Shown here one piece after another: positions 51,769 to 60,085 of a stretch of 64,000 nt of DNA (within the stretch, counting starts at the first letter, position 1; each line of letters starts with the position of its first letter). Location of the stretch: the NCBI RefSeq assembly GCF_000157895.3, contig NC_022663.1, positions 1,736,001 through 1,800,000 on the forward strand, written 5' to 3'. Source of the stretch: Mycobacterium kansasii ATCC 12478 (GTDB taxonomy: Bacteria; Actinomycetota; Actinomycetes; Mycobacteriales; Mycobacteriaceae). The position numbers were made by a program, and so were the translations under genes. The notes under the pieces were generated by a model that worked only from the letters and a program-made list of their open reading frames with translations, was not told the DNA's origin and ran no database searches.

Positions 51769-52611
51769 ATGGACCGGGTGTTGGGCTCCGGTGCTGCGCT
51801 ACACATCGCGGTCTATGTGCTGGCCGGGATCGCGGTGGCGGAAGCCGTCGGGCTGGTCGTGCTGTGGCGGTTGCTGAGCCGCAGTCGTCAGGAGGTCGAG
51901 GAGCTGCGACGCCGCGCCGATGCCCGCAACTGGTTGTTGTCCGGTGGCCGCGAGGCCGTCAAGACGGTATGGCAGACCGCAAACCTGGTGCGCAAGGAGG
52001 GCTTCGGCGCGGCGGTGCGCAGCTCGATCGAAGACCTGGCGGACTGGGCCGAAGTCGAGCGGCCGGACCTGGCGCGAGTCACCCCGGACGGTCGCGTGGT
52101 GATCTTGTTCTCCGACATCGAGGAATCTACCGCACTCAACGAGCGAATCGGTGATAGAGCCTGGGTCAAACTCATTGCCGCACATGACAAGATGATTCAC
52201 GAGCTCGTCGAACGCCGGTCCGGCCACGTGGTGAAGAGTCAAGGCGATGGATTCATGGTCGCCTTCGCCCGGGCCGAACAGGCCCTACGGTGCGCCATCG
52301 ACATCCAGGATGCGCTACACAGGGAAGCAAAGCGTAAGCGCCGCAACGTGATAAGGGTCAGAATTGGCATCCACATGGGCCGCTCGGTACGCCGCGGCGA
52401 CGACCTGTTCGGCCGCAACGTCGCCATGGCGGCCCGGGTTGCCGGGCAGGCCGCCGGCGGCGAAATACGGGTGAGCCAACCGGTTCGCGACGCCGTCGGC
52501 GATTGCGACGGCATCGGCTTCGACGAGGGCTGCGACGTCGAATTGAAGGGCTTCTCCGGCAGCTACCGCTTGTTCGCGGTGACGTCCCCGCCCGTGTCCG
52601 ACGGGGACTGA
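51769..52611 (+). CDS. Membrane-anchored class III adenylate cyclase
   Basis: The 280-residue protein has one N-terminal transmembrane helix (residues 11-35), a coiled linker, and a class III cyclase domain from about 108. Catalytic residues look complete: metal Asp116 in LFSDIEES, Lys157 in VVKSQGDGF (adenine selection), metal Asp160, and the DDLFGRNVAMAARVAG segment with Asn217 and Arg223. It should make cAMP as a homodimer. At this site H37Rv has, as I remember, only two fragments (Rv1119c/Rv1120c), so this looks like the intact form. ATG 51769 follows GGGAAG. Confidence 0.92.
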   Translation: MDRVLGSGAALHIAVYVLAGIAVAEAVGLVVLWRLLSRSRQEVEELRRRADARNWLLSGGREAVKTVWQTANLVRKEGFGAAVRSSIEDLADWAEVERPDLARVTPDGRVVILFSDIEESTALNERIGDRAWVKLIAAHDKMIHELVERRSGHVVKSQGDGFMVAFARAEQALRCAIDIQDALHREAKRKRRNVIRVRIGIHMGRSVRRGDDLFGRNVAMAARVAGQAAGGEIRVSQPVRDAVGDCDGIGFDEGCDVELKGFSGSYRLFAVTSPPVSDGD

Positions 52612-52772
52612 TAGCCGGCTGCGCCGGATTCGGCCAGCCTCTGGTGCAACCGGGCCCGGACCTCGTCGGCGCTATACGCGCGGCGCTTGCGTTCGTCGCG
52701 CACCACCAGCGCCCCTCCGGCGACAACGCCGGCGACACCGGCCAGGCCTAGCCACTTCCAGATGCTGCGCAT
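52563..52772 (-). CDS. Small single-pass membrane protein
   Basis: The 69-residue protein has one hydrophobic helix (WLGLAGVAGVVAGGALVV) followed by a basic, charged tail (RDERKRRAYSADEVRARLHQ). The helix-then-charged layout with the SADEVRARLHxRL motif is typical of small conserved mycobacterial proteins with unknown role. Its 3' end overlaps the 3' end of the adenylate cyclase gene by 49 bases, tail to tail. It is divergent from the NlpC/P60-like gene, 32 bases apart. Confidence 0.7.
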   Translation of the reverse strand: MRSIWKWLGLAGVAGVVAGGALVVRDERKRRAYSADEVRARLHQRLAESGAAGYQSPSDTGGDVTANKR

Positions 52773-52804
52773 GACGACAGGCTATCTCTGCCTAAGGTGC
52801 TGGG

Positions 52805-53500
52805 GTGGAAACCAGCACGCTCACCCTGGACCAAGCGCTGACCGAGACCCGGACGGGCGACCTGTGGTTGTTTCGGGGGCGGTCCGGGCCGGACCGCGCC
52901 ATCCAGACGTTGACCAACAGCCCGGTCAACCACGTCGGTATGACGGTGGCCATCGACGACTTACCGCCGCTGATCTGGCATGCCGAATTGGGCGACAAAC
53001 TGATCGACGTGTGGACCGGCACCCAGCACCGCGGCGTGCAGCTCAACGACGCACGCCAGGTGGTGGAGCAGTGGACCGGGCGCTACCAGCAGCGGTGCTG
53101 GCTGCGCCAACTGACCCCGTATGCCAACCGGCAACAGGAGAACGAACTGCTGCGGGTCATCGCGCGGATGGACGGCACCCCATTCCCGACGACGGCTCGG
53201 CTGACCGGACGCTGGCTGCGCGGCCGGCTGCCCACTCTCAACGACTGGATCCGCGGAATTCCGTTGGTGGACAGCAAGGTTCGCGAACAAACGCAGCGAC
53301 GCAAGGCCACCCGGCGGGCGATGGGCCTGGAGACAGCGTACTGCGCCGAGACGGTGGCCATCACCTACGAGGAGATGGGGTTGCTGGCCACGGACAAGGA
53401 CGAGAACTGGTTCGACCCGGGCAAGTTCTGGAGCGGCGACACGCTGCCGCTGGCGCCGGGTTATCGGCTGGGCAACGAGATCGCCGTCATCGTCGGCTAG
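52805..53500 (+). CDS. Permuted NlpC/P60 (YiiX-like) papain-fold protein
   Basis: The 231-residue protein keeps the order of circularly permuted papain-like NlpC/P60 proteins: His43 in NHVGMTVAI near the N-terminus and Cys179 in AYCAETVAITYEEMG near the C-terminus. GDLWLFRGRS precedes the His as in YiiX/YaeF proteins. Such enzymes cleave amides or lipids; the substrate is unknown. Position matches H37Rv Rv1118c. It converges with the Rv1117-like gene, overlapping by 4 bases at the stops. There is no signal peptide. Confidence 0.8.
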   Translation: METSTLTLDQALTETRTGDLWLFRGRSGPDRAIQTLTNSPVNHVGMTVAIDDLPPLIWHAELGDKLIDVWTGTQHRGVQLNDARQVVEQWTGRYQQRCWLRQLTPYANRQQENELLRVIARMDGTPFPTTARLTGRWLRGRLPTLNDWIRGIPLVDSKVREQTQRRKATRRAMGLETAYCAETVAITYEEMGLLATDKDENWFDPGKFWSGDTLPLAPGYRLGNEIAVIVG

Positions 53501-53820
53501 CTGACCGACATCTCCCCCATGACCGACCATCCGGTGGCGTCGATGGTCTGGCTGATGATCTTGGGCGTGGACGCCAACGCCTGCGGCAGCTGCTGCATGG
53601 CCTGCTTGAAGTGATCGCTGTTGACGTGGGCCGCGCCGGCGTCGCCGTCGCGGAAGGCTTCGACCAGAACGTATTCGGCCGGATTGTCCAGGCTGCGCGA
53701 CCACTCGAACCACAGGTTGCCCGCTTCGGCGCGGGTGGCCGCGGTGAACGGCGCCACCAGATCCGGCCAGCGCTCGCTCCACTCGGGCTTGGTTTCGAAC
53801 TTGACGACGATGAAGATCAC
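53497..53820 (-). CDS. ABM-domain monooxygenase-like protein (Rv1117-like)
   Basis: The 107-residue protein has the antibiotic-biosynthesis-monooxygenase ferredoxin-like fold: MIFIVVKFETKPEWSERWPD, a central NLWFEWSRSLDNPAEYVLVE, and HVNSDHFKQAMQQLPQAL. These small dimeric proteins use no metal or flavin, and some oxidise quinone-like aromatics. The length equals what I remember for Rv1117. Its substrate is not known. It is transcribed towards the NlpC/P60-like gene and ends inside its last codons. Confidence 0.85.
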   Translation of the reverse strand: MIFIVVKFETKPEWSERWPDLVAPFTAATRAEAGNLWFEWSRSLDNPAEYVLVEAFRDGDAGAAHVNSDHFKQAMQQLPQALASTPKIISQTIDATGWSVMGEMSVS

Positions 53821-53889
53821 TGCCGCTCCCCACTCTTGCCGCTGGCCCGACGCTCGGGCGGCAGGGTCAGAATACCCAGCAGACCCCGG

Positions 53890-54400
53890 TCAACTGAGCT
53901 GCACTCGGGTGGTCACCGGGGTGGCATTGCGGGTCAGATCCAGCACCGGGCAGTGCCGGTCGACTGCCTGCTGTAGCTCACGATAGCGTTCCGGCGTCTC
54001 GGGCCCGGTCACGCTGATCACCACGCGCACCTCTTGAAACCCGGAGCGGACGTTGTCGTCGAACCCGAAGAAGCCCTGGACGTCGAGATCACCTTCGGCA
54101 TGCGCAGTGATGTCGTCGACCGCGATCCCGAGCTCTTCCGCCCAGCAGCGCCAGGTGACGATCTGGCAGGAGAGCAGCGAGGCCAGTTGGTACTCCACGG
54201 GGTTCGGAGCCTTCCTGGATACAAGGCCTCGCCGCCAAGCGGTCGTGGCTCGTCGACCTCGACCTGATACTGGCCGAGCGTTACCGTGCTGGCCACCGTA
54301 TCGTGCGCGGTGGCCGAAGCCTGGAACACCACCCGCCCGCTTTCCCGGTCGGCGGACACCGCCTCCCGGGTGGCGGCGATGACAGGCCCAAAGCGGTCCT
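53890..54400 (-). pseudogene. OsmC/Ohr family gene with a frameshift
   Basis: The upstream frame gives IAATREAVSADRESGRVVFQ and GQYQVEVDEPRPLGGEALYP, the N-terminal half of an OsmC protein. At about 54209 a one-base change moves the frame. The downstream frame continues as APNPVEYQLASLLSCQIVTW and ends in ATPVTTRVQLS at 53890. OsmC proteins reduce organic hydroperoxides; the Cys in SLLSCQ would be the resolving cysteine. The expected start is near 54380-54400 but no clear start codon shows. H37Rv carries fragments (Rv1116/Rv1116A) here too, from memory. Confidence 0.8.
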
Positions 54401-54714
54401 GTGCTCGGCTGTTTGGGATGTCACAAGCAAAGCTTCTGCCGTCTCGGCAATGGCAAGGAGCACGACCGGCCGATCGAGCCCCAAGCCCAGTGTGAACAGA
54501 TCTCCACCGCATCCCTGGAATCTAATTCGCCAGCCGCCAATAATCGACAATTAATACTCGACAAAATGGCGCAGCCACACCCGTACCGCGTTGTGACTGG
54601 GCACACAATAACGGTTGGGCGTGGCTGCGCTTATCCGTCGGGATGATATGTGTGACCCAGGTCGCAGAATTGCAGTTGCTCGCGTCACATAGCAGCTGGA
54701 TTGTGCGGGATCGT
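54401..54714. other. Intergenic region with A+T-rich part and hairpin
   Basis: No gene is visible. The segment 54530-54570 is A+T-rich (AATAATCGACAATTAATA) and is followed by a 62-base inverted repeat at 54569-54630. The flanking genes are both on the minus strand, so this could contain a terminator for the NlpC/P60 gene at 54715 and the promoter of the former osmC gene. Confidence 0.5.
54569..54630. terminator. Long inverted repeat downstream of the NlpC/P60 gene
   Basis: GCGCAGCCACACCC at 54569-54582 pairs with GGGCGTGGCTGCGC at 54617-54630, 13 of 14 positions, with a 34-base loop. It lies about 85 bases past the stop of the minus-strand gene at 54715. It may be a terminator or a small structured RNA. 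Confidence 0.5.
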
Positions 54715-55326
54715 TCAGGTATTCACCATTTCCGGATCGCCTATCGGACCCGCATCATCGGGCGCCGGGGCAGGTGCGTCCGGGTCCACGGCATCGACCA
54801 GAACAGCGGGCGCATCGGGCGGAGGCGCGTCGTCCGCGACCGCGTCGGCATCCATCGGCAGGTACATGTGATGAGTGAATTGCGCCTGGTAGGCGCCACC
54901 GCCACCGATGCGCACCCCGCCGCCTTCACCGCTGGCCACCGAAGTGCCGTCCGGCAATGTGACGGCCGTGTGGCCACCATTCCATCCGATCACCAAGGCG
55001 TTGGGAGCAGTGCCCTGTTGAAAGCCCCGGGCCGCCAAAGCGGCTTCCTCGTTGCCGGTATTGAACCGATCACCGAAAATGGGCCGGTCCGTAGCCGCAT
55101 TCGACACCCACGAAGCCAACCCCGAACAGTCGGTACCGGACGGCGAATCGCCACCTGGAATATACGGGGTTCCCGAAACCTGGTTGATAAGCGTCAACAG
55201 CGTTGCTAAAGCAATCATGGGCAGGGACACTACCGACAATATGTATAGGAAACCAAATAATGTGGTGGTTATCACGATTAACCAGATAATCGTCTGACCT
55301 GCATATACGGCAAGTATGTCACGCAT
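54715..55326 (-). CDS. Membrane-anchored NlpC/P60-like peptidoglycan hydrolase
   Basis: The 203-residue protein has one or two N-terminal hydrophobic helices (residues 11-47), then an NlpC/P60-type domain: Cys67 in SGTDCSGLASWVSNA and His119 in NGGHTAVTLPDGTSVAS. The C-terminal tail is a low-complexity Asp/Pro/Ala stretch (DAVDPDAPAPAPDDAGPIGD). It would cleave peptide cross-bridges or stem peptides outside the membrane. It occupies the place of H37Rv Rv1115, but I do not vouch for orthology. Similar domains also occur in phage and conjugation proteins. Confidence 0.75.
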   Translation of the reverse strand: MRDILAVYAGQTIIWLIVITTTLFGFLYILSVVSLPMIALATLLTLINQVSGTPYIPGGDSPSGTDCSGLASWVSNAATDRPIFGDRFNTGNEEAALAARGFQQGTAPNALVIGWNGGHTAVTLPDGTSVASGEGGGVRIGGGGAYQAQFTHHMYLPMDADAVADDAPPPDAPAVLVDAVDPDAPAPAPDDAGPIGDPEMVNT

Positions 55327-55696
55327 TTATCTAGAAATTGAAACAGAAGTGATCAATGTGCACTCAGCAAACTGTTACTGAATCACAAGCTTATCGCCAG
55401 GCAGGGGTGTGAGCAGCAGAAATGGCGCATTGCAGCGAATGCGCGCGATTGTCGCTGCAACTGTGCGTTTACTCGTTGGTGGCACCTGGTCAGTCCCCCG
55501 ACTGGTTAACCGGTCGGATGCGGCCGGTCTTTCATCGTCGTTCTCGTCGACCGCACCATCACATCGCGCACATCGACTGATTCCGGCGGCGCGCGGCCGG
55601 CGACGGCGGCGATGATCTGCTCGCCGAAGATCCACTGGGCGAACAGGAAGCCCGCCGGAATTTGGCGGCCGGGCTTTACTCGACCGCGTCACGTCG
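55327..55696. other. 370-bp region with a possible short coding remnant
   Basis: On the minus strand, 55503-55688 reads GRQIPAGFLFAQWIFGEQII and AAVAGRAPPESVDVRDVMVR before a TAA. This has protein-like composition but no start codon, and a stop lies just upstream in frame. It may be the 3' remnant of a gene. Nothing else is visible. In H37Rv the vapBC32 toxin-antitoxin pair lies in this interval, as I remember; no such pair is present here. Confidence 0.4.
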
Positions 55697-56068
55697 CTAT
55701 TCGTCTGGGTCGATCTGAGCGCGACGTCGTTCGGACTCATCCATTTGACGCCTGATCTCCGCCTGTTCCCGAGCGGCATGGGCTCGCAGCCGCTCGTCCC
55801 GGTCGGCGGAACGCTGCAAGCGCTCGCGTTCCCGGTCAGCGGCGGTGCCCTCGCGTTGGTCTGCGCGTCTTTCTCGTTCGTCGGCGGACAACTCACGATC
55901 GTTGGCGACCCGGTCCCGCTCCGCCGCCATCCGATCCCGCTCGGAAGCGAGCCATTCGCGCCTTGCCAGCGCAGCCTCGCGTCGTTGCAGCGCTTTCTCG
56001 CGTTCGTCGAGGTCGGCGGCTCGGCGGTCAAGCTCGTTGAGCGCATCGGCGCGATGATCAGCGACCAC
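55697..56068 (-). CDS. Highly charged coiled-coil protein
   Basis: From GTG 56068 the 123-residue product is almost entirely Arg/Glu/Ala-rich helix (ADLDEREKALQRREAALARR, ERDRMAAERDRVANDRELSA), predicted as a long coiled coil. There is no signal peptide or membrane segment. Heptad-like ADERERRADQRE blocks repeat. The longer ATG start at 56137 would add 23 non-helical residues, so I prefer the GTG, which overlaps the preceding small gene by 11 bases and could be translated by coupling. The function is unknown. Confidence 0.65.
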   Translation of the reverse strand: MVADHRADALNELDRRAADLDEREKALQRREAALARREWLASERDRMAAERDRVANDRELSADERERRADQREGTAADRERERLQRSADRDERLRAHAAREQAEIRRQMDESERRRAQIDPDE

Positions 56069-56231
56069 CGTTCGGCCCCTGGCTCCGGGCTCGGCGCAGG
56101 TCAGCCGCTGCCTTCTGTCTCGACGCTTCGCGCTCACTCGCGGCCCGCACCCGTTCGCCCGCCGCCTGCTTGCGCTGCGCGACCGCCTCTTGGCGATGAT
56201 CCTGTTGCGCCGTGCGCATTGATTCAGCCAT
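56058..56231 (-). CDS. Small basic helical protein upstream of the coiled-coil gene
   Basis: This 57-residue frame starts at ATG 56231 (MAESMRTAQQDHRQEAVAQR) and continues AAGERVRAASEREASRQKAA to a TGA at 56058-56060. Its composition (Arg, Glu, Gln, Ala) resembles the next gene, which starts inside its last codons. It may be a separate small protein, or the two frames may be a single ancestral coiled-coil gene split by a frameshift; the sequence does not decide. Confidence 0.5.
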   Translation of the reverse strand: MAESMRTAQQDHRQEAVAQRKQAAGERVRAASEREASRQKAAADLRRARSQGPNGGR

Positions 56232-56353
56232 CCGAAGCTCTCACTTGTCGCACCCTCAACACATAGTCCACGCTTGCACAGGCCCGGTCTAGGGTCGGTG
56301 GACCTTGACGTTGGCGCCGTGACGAGCCGGCGGATGCTTCCGTTTTCGCTTGG

Positions 56354-57454
56354 TCAGCGACCAGCCGCCTTGCCGCCGGACGCCGCTTGGAACCGGAACT
56401 CGACCACGTCGCCGTCGGCCATCACGTAATCCTTGCCCTCGATCCGGACCTTGCCGGCCGCCTTGGCCGCCGCCATGGACCCGGCGGCGACCAGATCGTC
56501 GTAGGACACGATCTCGGCCTTGATGAAGCCCTTTTCGAAGTCGGAATGGATCACCCCCGCCGCCTTGGGCGCGGTGTCGCCCTGATGGATCACCCACGCC
56601 CGCGATTCCTTAGGGCCGGCGGTCAGAAAGGTCTGCAGCTTCAGGGTGTGAAACCCGGCCCGAGCCAGCGCGTCGAGGCCGCGCTCGGTCTGCCCGATCG
56701 ACTCCAGCAGCTCGGCGGCCGAGTCGTCGTCGAGTTCGGCCAGCTCCGATTCGATGGCGGCGTCCAAGAAGACGGCGTCTGCGGGCGCGACAAGCCCACG
56801 GAGCTCGGCTACCCGGGTGCAATCGGTCAGGACCGCCTCGTCGGCATTGAACACGTACAGGAACGGTTTGGTGGTCAGCAGATTCAGCTCCCGTAGCAGC
56901 GAAGCATCCATTCCACAGGCGAACAGCGTCGTGCCGCCGTCGAGCACCTGCTGGGCAGCCACCGCCGCTTCGTACACCGGCTTGCGCTCCTTGGTGGTGC
57001 GAGCTTCCTTCTCCAGCCTCGGCAGGGCCCGCTCGAGAGTTTGCAGGTCGGCCAGGATCAGCTCGGTTTCGACGACCTCGATATCGGATTGCGGGTCGAC
57101 CTTCCCGGCCACATGGGTCACGTCGTCGTCGGCGAATACCCGCACCACCTGACAGATGGCGTCGCATTCGCGGATGTGCGCCAGGAACTTGTTGCCCAGG
57201 CCGGCGCCCTCCGAGGCCCCTTTGACCAGGCCGGCGATATCGACGAACGTCACCGGTGCGGGGACGATGCGCTCGGATCCGAAAAGCTCCGCCAGTTTGT
57301 CCAGTCGCGAGTCCGGCAGCGAAACGACACCCTCGTTGGGCTCGATGGTCGCGAACGGATAGTTGGCCGCGACCACGTCGTTGCGGGTCAGCGCGTTGAA
57401 AAGGGTCGACTTTCCGACGTTGGGCAGACCCACGATTCCCAGGCTCAGGCTCAC
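56354..57454 (-). CDS. ychF: Redox-regulated ATPase/GTPase YchF
   Basis: YchF (OLA1 family) is a ribosome-associated P-loop NTPase that prefers ATP. The 366-residue protein has the P-loop GLPNVGKST at 9-17, the FVDIAGLVKGASEGAGLGN switch region, the FNADEA (NxxE in place of NKxD) base motif, and a C-terminal TGS domain ending EFRFQAASGG. The length agrees with the family (about 360) and the place with H37Rv Rv1112. The upstream divergent gene is the Rv1111c-like membrane protein. Confidence 0.96.
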   Translation of the reverse strand: MSLSLGIVGLPNVGKSTLFNALTRNDVVAANYPFATIEPNEGVVSLPDSRLDKLAELFGSERIVPAPVTFVDIAGLVKGASEGAGLGNKFLAHIRECDAICQVVRVFADDDVTHVAGKVDPQSDIEVVETELILADLQTLERALPRLEKEARTTKERKPVYEAAVAAQQVLDGGTTLFACGMDASLLRELNLLTTKPFLYVFNADEAVLTDCTRVAELRGLVAPADAVFLDAAIESELAELDDDSAAELLESIGQTERGLDALARAGFHTLKLQTFLTAGPKESRAWVIHQGDTAPKAAGVIHSDFEKGFIKAEIVSYDDLVAAGSMAAAKAAGKVRIEGKDYVMADGDVVEFRFQAASGGKAAGR

Positions 57455-57746
57455 AGGGACCCAAGTCTAGGACGGCAGCGCGCCGGCACCCTGCCGGCCG
57501 TCCGGGCGGCACCGCTTATGACGTCGGTCACAGCGTCACCTCGCGTTAGTTCCGCCCCCGGCGGGCGTGACACTCGCGGCGCATGACGATGGGAGGGACA
57601 AACTGTGGACCGACTCCGCTCGTGAGACCCCTGGGACAGATGTGACTGCTGCCCCGTGCACAGCACCATCGGCTCGGGATGGCACGCCGCCGACCGCTCG
57701 CGAGGTGTTGACGAGCCTTCGGGCTCACAGCCGGTACGGTCTACAT

Positions 57747-58943
57747 GTGTCAGCGCAGCGGGCGAGTTCAGCGGTGGAGCCAAGTCACCGCTCCATCGTC
57801 CCCAACATCCCCGGGGTGCCCTGGTGGGCGGCCGTGCTGATAGCCGTCACGGCCACCGCCGTGGGGTACGCGTTCGACGCCGGCCACAAGGACTTGACGC
57901 ACGTCTTCGCCGGGTTCTACGTCGCCGGTTGCGTGGCGGCGGTGCTGGCCGTGCGCCAGTCGGGCTTGTTTACCGCGGTCATCCAGCCGCCGCTGATCCT
58001 TTTCTTCACGGTGCCCGGCGCCTACTGGCTGTTCCACGGGAGCAAGATCGGCAAATTCAAAGATCTGCTGATCAATTGCGGTTATCCGCTTATCGAGCGC
58101 TTCCCGCTGATGCTGGGTACCGCCGGCGGTGTCCTGCTGATCGGTCTGATCCGGTGGTACTTCGGTATGACCCAGCGCACGACCACTGCCGCGAAAGCCA
58201 AAGACGCCACGACGGCCACGACCCCGCGAAAGTCTGCGATTAGCGGTCTTGTAGCCAAACTCAGCGCCTGGCTCGGCCCCGGCGACACCACCGAGGAAGC
58301 TCCCGACCCCAGCTCACAACCGGCCCATGCGATCGGACGCACGTCCCGCAGCACCCGGACCTCCCGGAACAGTCGGACTGCCTCCCGACGCTCCGATCGG
58401 AGCCGATCCCGCCACGCCCGCTCCGGGGGGGATGACCCGGTCGATCCGGCCGCCGAACGTCCGCGCCGCCGGCGTCCGGCGCAGCCACGCGATTACCGCG
58501 ATTACCGCGATTACGAAGCCGCCGACCCGCCGCCTCGATCACGGCGCCGGCCCCGGCCACAAGACGATCCCGACCTGCGCGCCCAGCCGCCACGGGAGAC
58601 GCGCCGAGATCCGCACACCCGCCGTAATCCTTACGAACGGCCGGCCCCACGCAGCAGCCGCTTCGATCCCTACGAGCCGCCCGAGCCGGCCGAGCCGCCC
58701 AACCGGTACGAGCGGCGGGGGACCCGATACGAGCCCTACGAGCCGCCGCGCCGGCGCTCCGCCCCGGGCGGGCCAACCGCCGCCAACCCGACCCACCACC
58801 CGATCTCGCAGGTCCGTTACCGCGGCTCGGCCCCCTATGACGAGCTACGTGACATTCCGCGCGATGAGCCGCCACCTGAGCGCCGGAATCGTTCCCGCAC
58901 ACCGCGCAGACCCCAGCCCGACTCCTGGGAATACGACGTCTGA
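57747..58943 (+). CDS. Membrane protein with proline/arginine-rich tail (Rv1111c-like)
   Basis: The 398-residue protein has four hydrophobic helices in residues 20-145 (VPWWAAVLIAVTATAVGYAF, FAGFYVAGCVAAVLAVRQSG, LILFFTVPGAYWLFHGSKIG, MLGTAGGVLLIGLIRWYFGM). A long, disordered, charged tail of about 240 residues follows, rich in Arg, Pro, Tyr and Asp (RDYRDYRDYEAADPPPRSRR). The N-terminal part corresponds to DUF6542-type proteins. GTG 57747 lies 6 bases after a TACGGT -10-like box, so a leaderless transcript is likely; a longer frame from 57567 is not needed. Position fits Rv1111c. The function is unknown. Confidence 0.8.
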   Translation: MSAQRASSAVEPSHRSIVPNIPGVPWWAAVLIAVTATAVGYAFDAGHKDLTHVFAGFYVAGCVAAVLAVRQSGLFTAVIQPPLILFFTVPGAYWLFHGSKIGKFKDLLINCGYPLIERFPLMLGTAGGVLLIGLIRWYFGMTQRTTTAAKAKDATTATTPRKSAISGLVAKLSAWLGPGDTTEEAPDPSSQPAHAIGRTSRSTRTSRNSRTASRRSDRSRSRHARSGGDDPVDPAAERPRRRRPAQPRDYRDYRDYEAADPPPRSRRRPRPQDDPDLRAQPPRETRRDPHTRRNPYERPAPRSSRFDPYEPPEPAEPPNRYERRGTRYEPYEPPRRRSAPGGPTAANPTHHPISQVRYRGSAPYDELRDIPRDEPPPERRNRSRTPRRPQPDSWEYDV

Positions 58944-58970
58944 GCCCGGTTCCGAGCCGGTGGGCCTGCC

Positions 58971-59978
58971 TTACCTCGCCGGACGGATCTCCCGCGGCAG
59001 GGCAAACACCAGCGTCTCGTTGGCCGTGGTCACCGGCTGCACCATGTCGAAGCCCAACTCTGCCAGCCGTTCCAGCACGCCGCGCACCAGCACCTCGGGA
59101 ACCGACGCGCCGGACGTGACACCGACCGTGGTGACGCCCTCCAGCCAGGCCGGGTCGATGTCGTCAGCCCAATCAACCAAATGGGCGGCCTTGGCCCCGG
59201 CGCCCAGCGCCACCTCGACCAGCCGCACCGAGTTCGACGAATTGCGGGAGCCGACGACGATCACCAATTGGCACTCGGGTGCCATCGCCTTGACCGCCAC
59301 CTGTCGGTTCTGGGTGGCGTAACAGATGTCGTCGCTGGGCGGATCCTGCAGCTTGGGGAAGCGCTGACGCAATTTCTCGACGATTTCCATGGTCTCGTCG
59401 ACGGACAGCGTGGTCTGCGACAGCCAGACCACCTTGTTCTCGTCGCGGACCGTCACCTGGTCGACGGCTTGCACGCCGTCGACCAGCTGCACGTGGTCGG
59501 GCGCCTCTCCGGCGGTGCCGACAACCTCTTCGTGGCCCTCGTGACCGATCAGCAGGATGTCGTAATCGTCGCGGGCAAAGCGTCTGGCCTCGTTGTGCAC
59601 CTTCGTGACCAGCGGGCAGGTGGCGTCGATGGTCTGCAGGTTGCGTTCGGCCGCGGCCGCGTAGACCGTGGGCGCCACCCCGTGCGCGGAGAACACCACA
59701 ATGGCTCCCTCGGGAACCTGGTCGGTCTCCTCGACGAACACCGCCCCGGCCTTGGCCAGGGTGTCGACCACGTGCCGGTTGTGCACGATCTCATGCCGCA
59801 CGTAGACGGGCGCGCCGTGCTTTTCCAGTGCGCGTTCGACCGTCTCGACGGCCCGGTCCACACCCGCGCAGTAGCCCCTCGGCTCGGCCAGCAGCACCCG
59901 CTTGTGGGTTGGGGCGTTGGCTACCGAGCTCACCGACCTCGACGCACCAGGAATCCCCATATCGACAGTCGGCACCAT
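58971..59978 (-). CDS. ispH: 4-hydroxy-3-methylbut-2-enyl diphosphate reductase IspH (LytB2)
   Basis: IspH makes IPP and DMAPP in the last step of the MEP isoprenoid pathway using a [4Fe-4S] cluster. The three cluster cysteines are in EPRGYCAGVDRAVE (Cys37), DATCPLVTKVHNEA and DDICYATQNRQ. The substrate-binding HEIVHN, AHGVAP and GHEGHEE segments are present. The start at ATG 59978 (MVPTVDMGIPGASRS) gives 335 residues, equal to M. tuberculosis LytB2 (Rv1110). The ORF continues 20 codons upstream without support. It is divergent from the Rv1109c-like gene. Confidence 0.97.
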   Translation of the reverse strand: MVPTVDMGIPGASRSVSSVANAPTHKRVLLAEPRGYCAGVDRAVETVERALEKHGAPVYVRHEIVHNRHVVDTLAKAGAVFVEETDQVPEGAIVVFSAHGVAPTVYAAAAERNLQTIDATCPLVTKVHNEARRFARDDYDILLIGHEGHEEVVGTAGEAPDHVQLVDGVQAVDQVTVRDENKVVWLSQTTLSVDETMEIVEKLRQRFPKLQDPPSDDICYATQNRQVAVKAMAPECQLVIVVGSRNSSNSVRLVEVALGAGAKAAHLVDWADDIDPAWLEGVTTVGVTSGASVPEVLVRGVLERLAELGFDMVQPVTTANETLVFALPREIRPAR

Positions 59979-60085
59979 GCATCCAGGGTACTTTCCGGCC
60001 GCCGGCAGCGACACAACCATGACACAACCCCGCCTCATGGCGGCCCCGCTTGGAGTTAGCCGCCGCTTGAGGCAGTCTTGGACCC

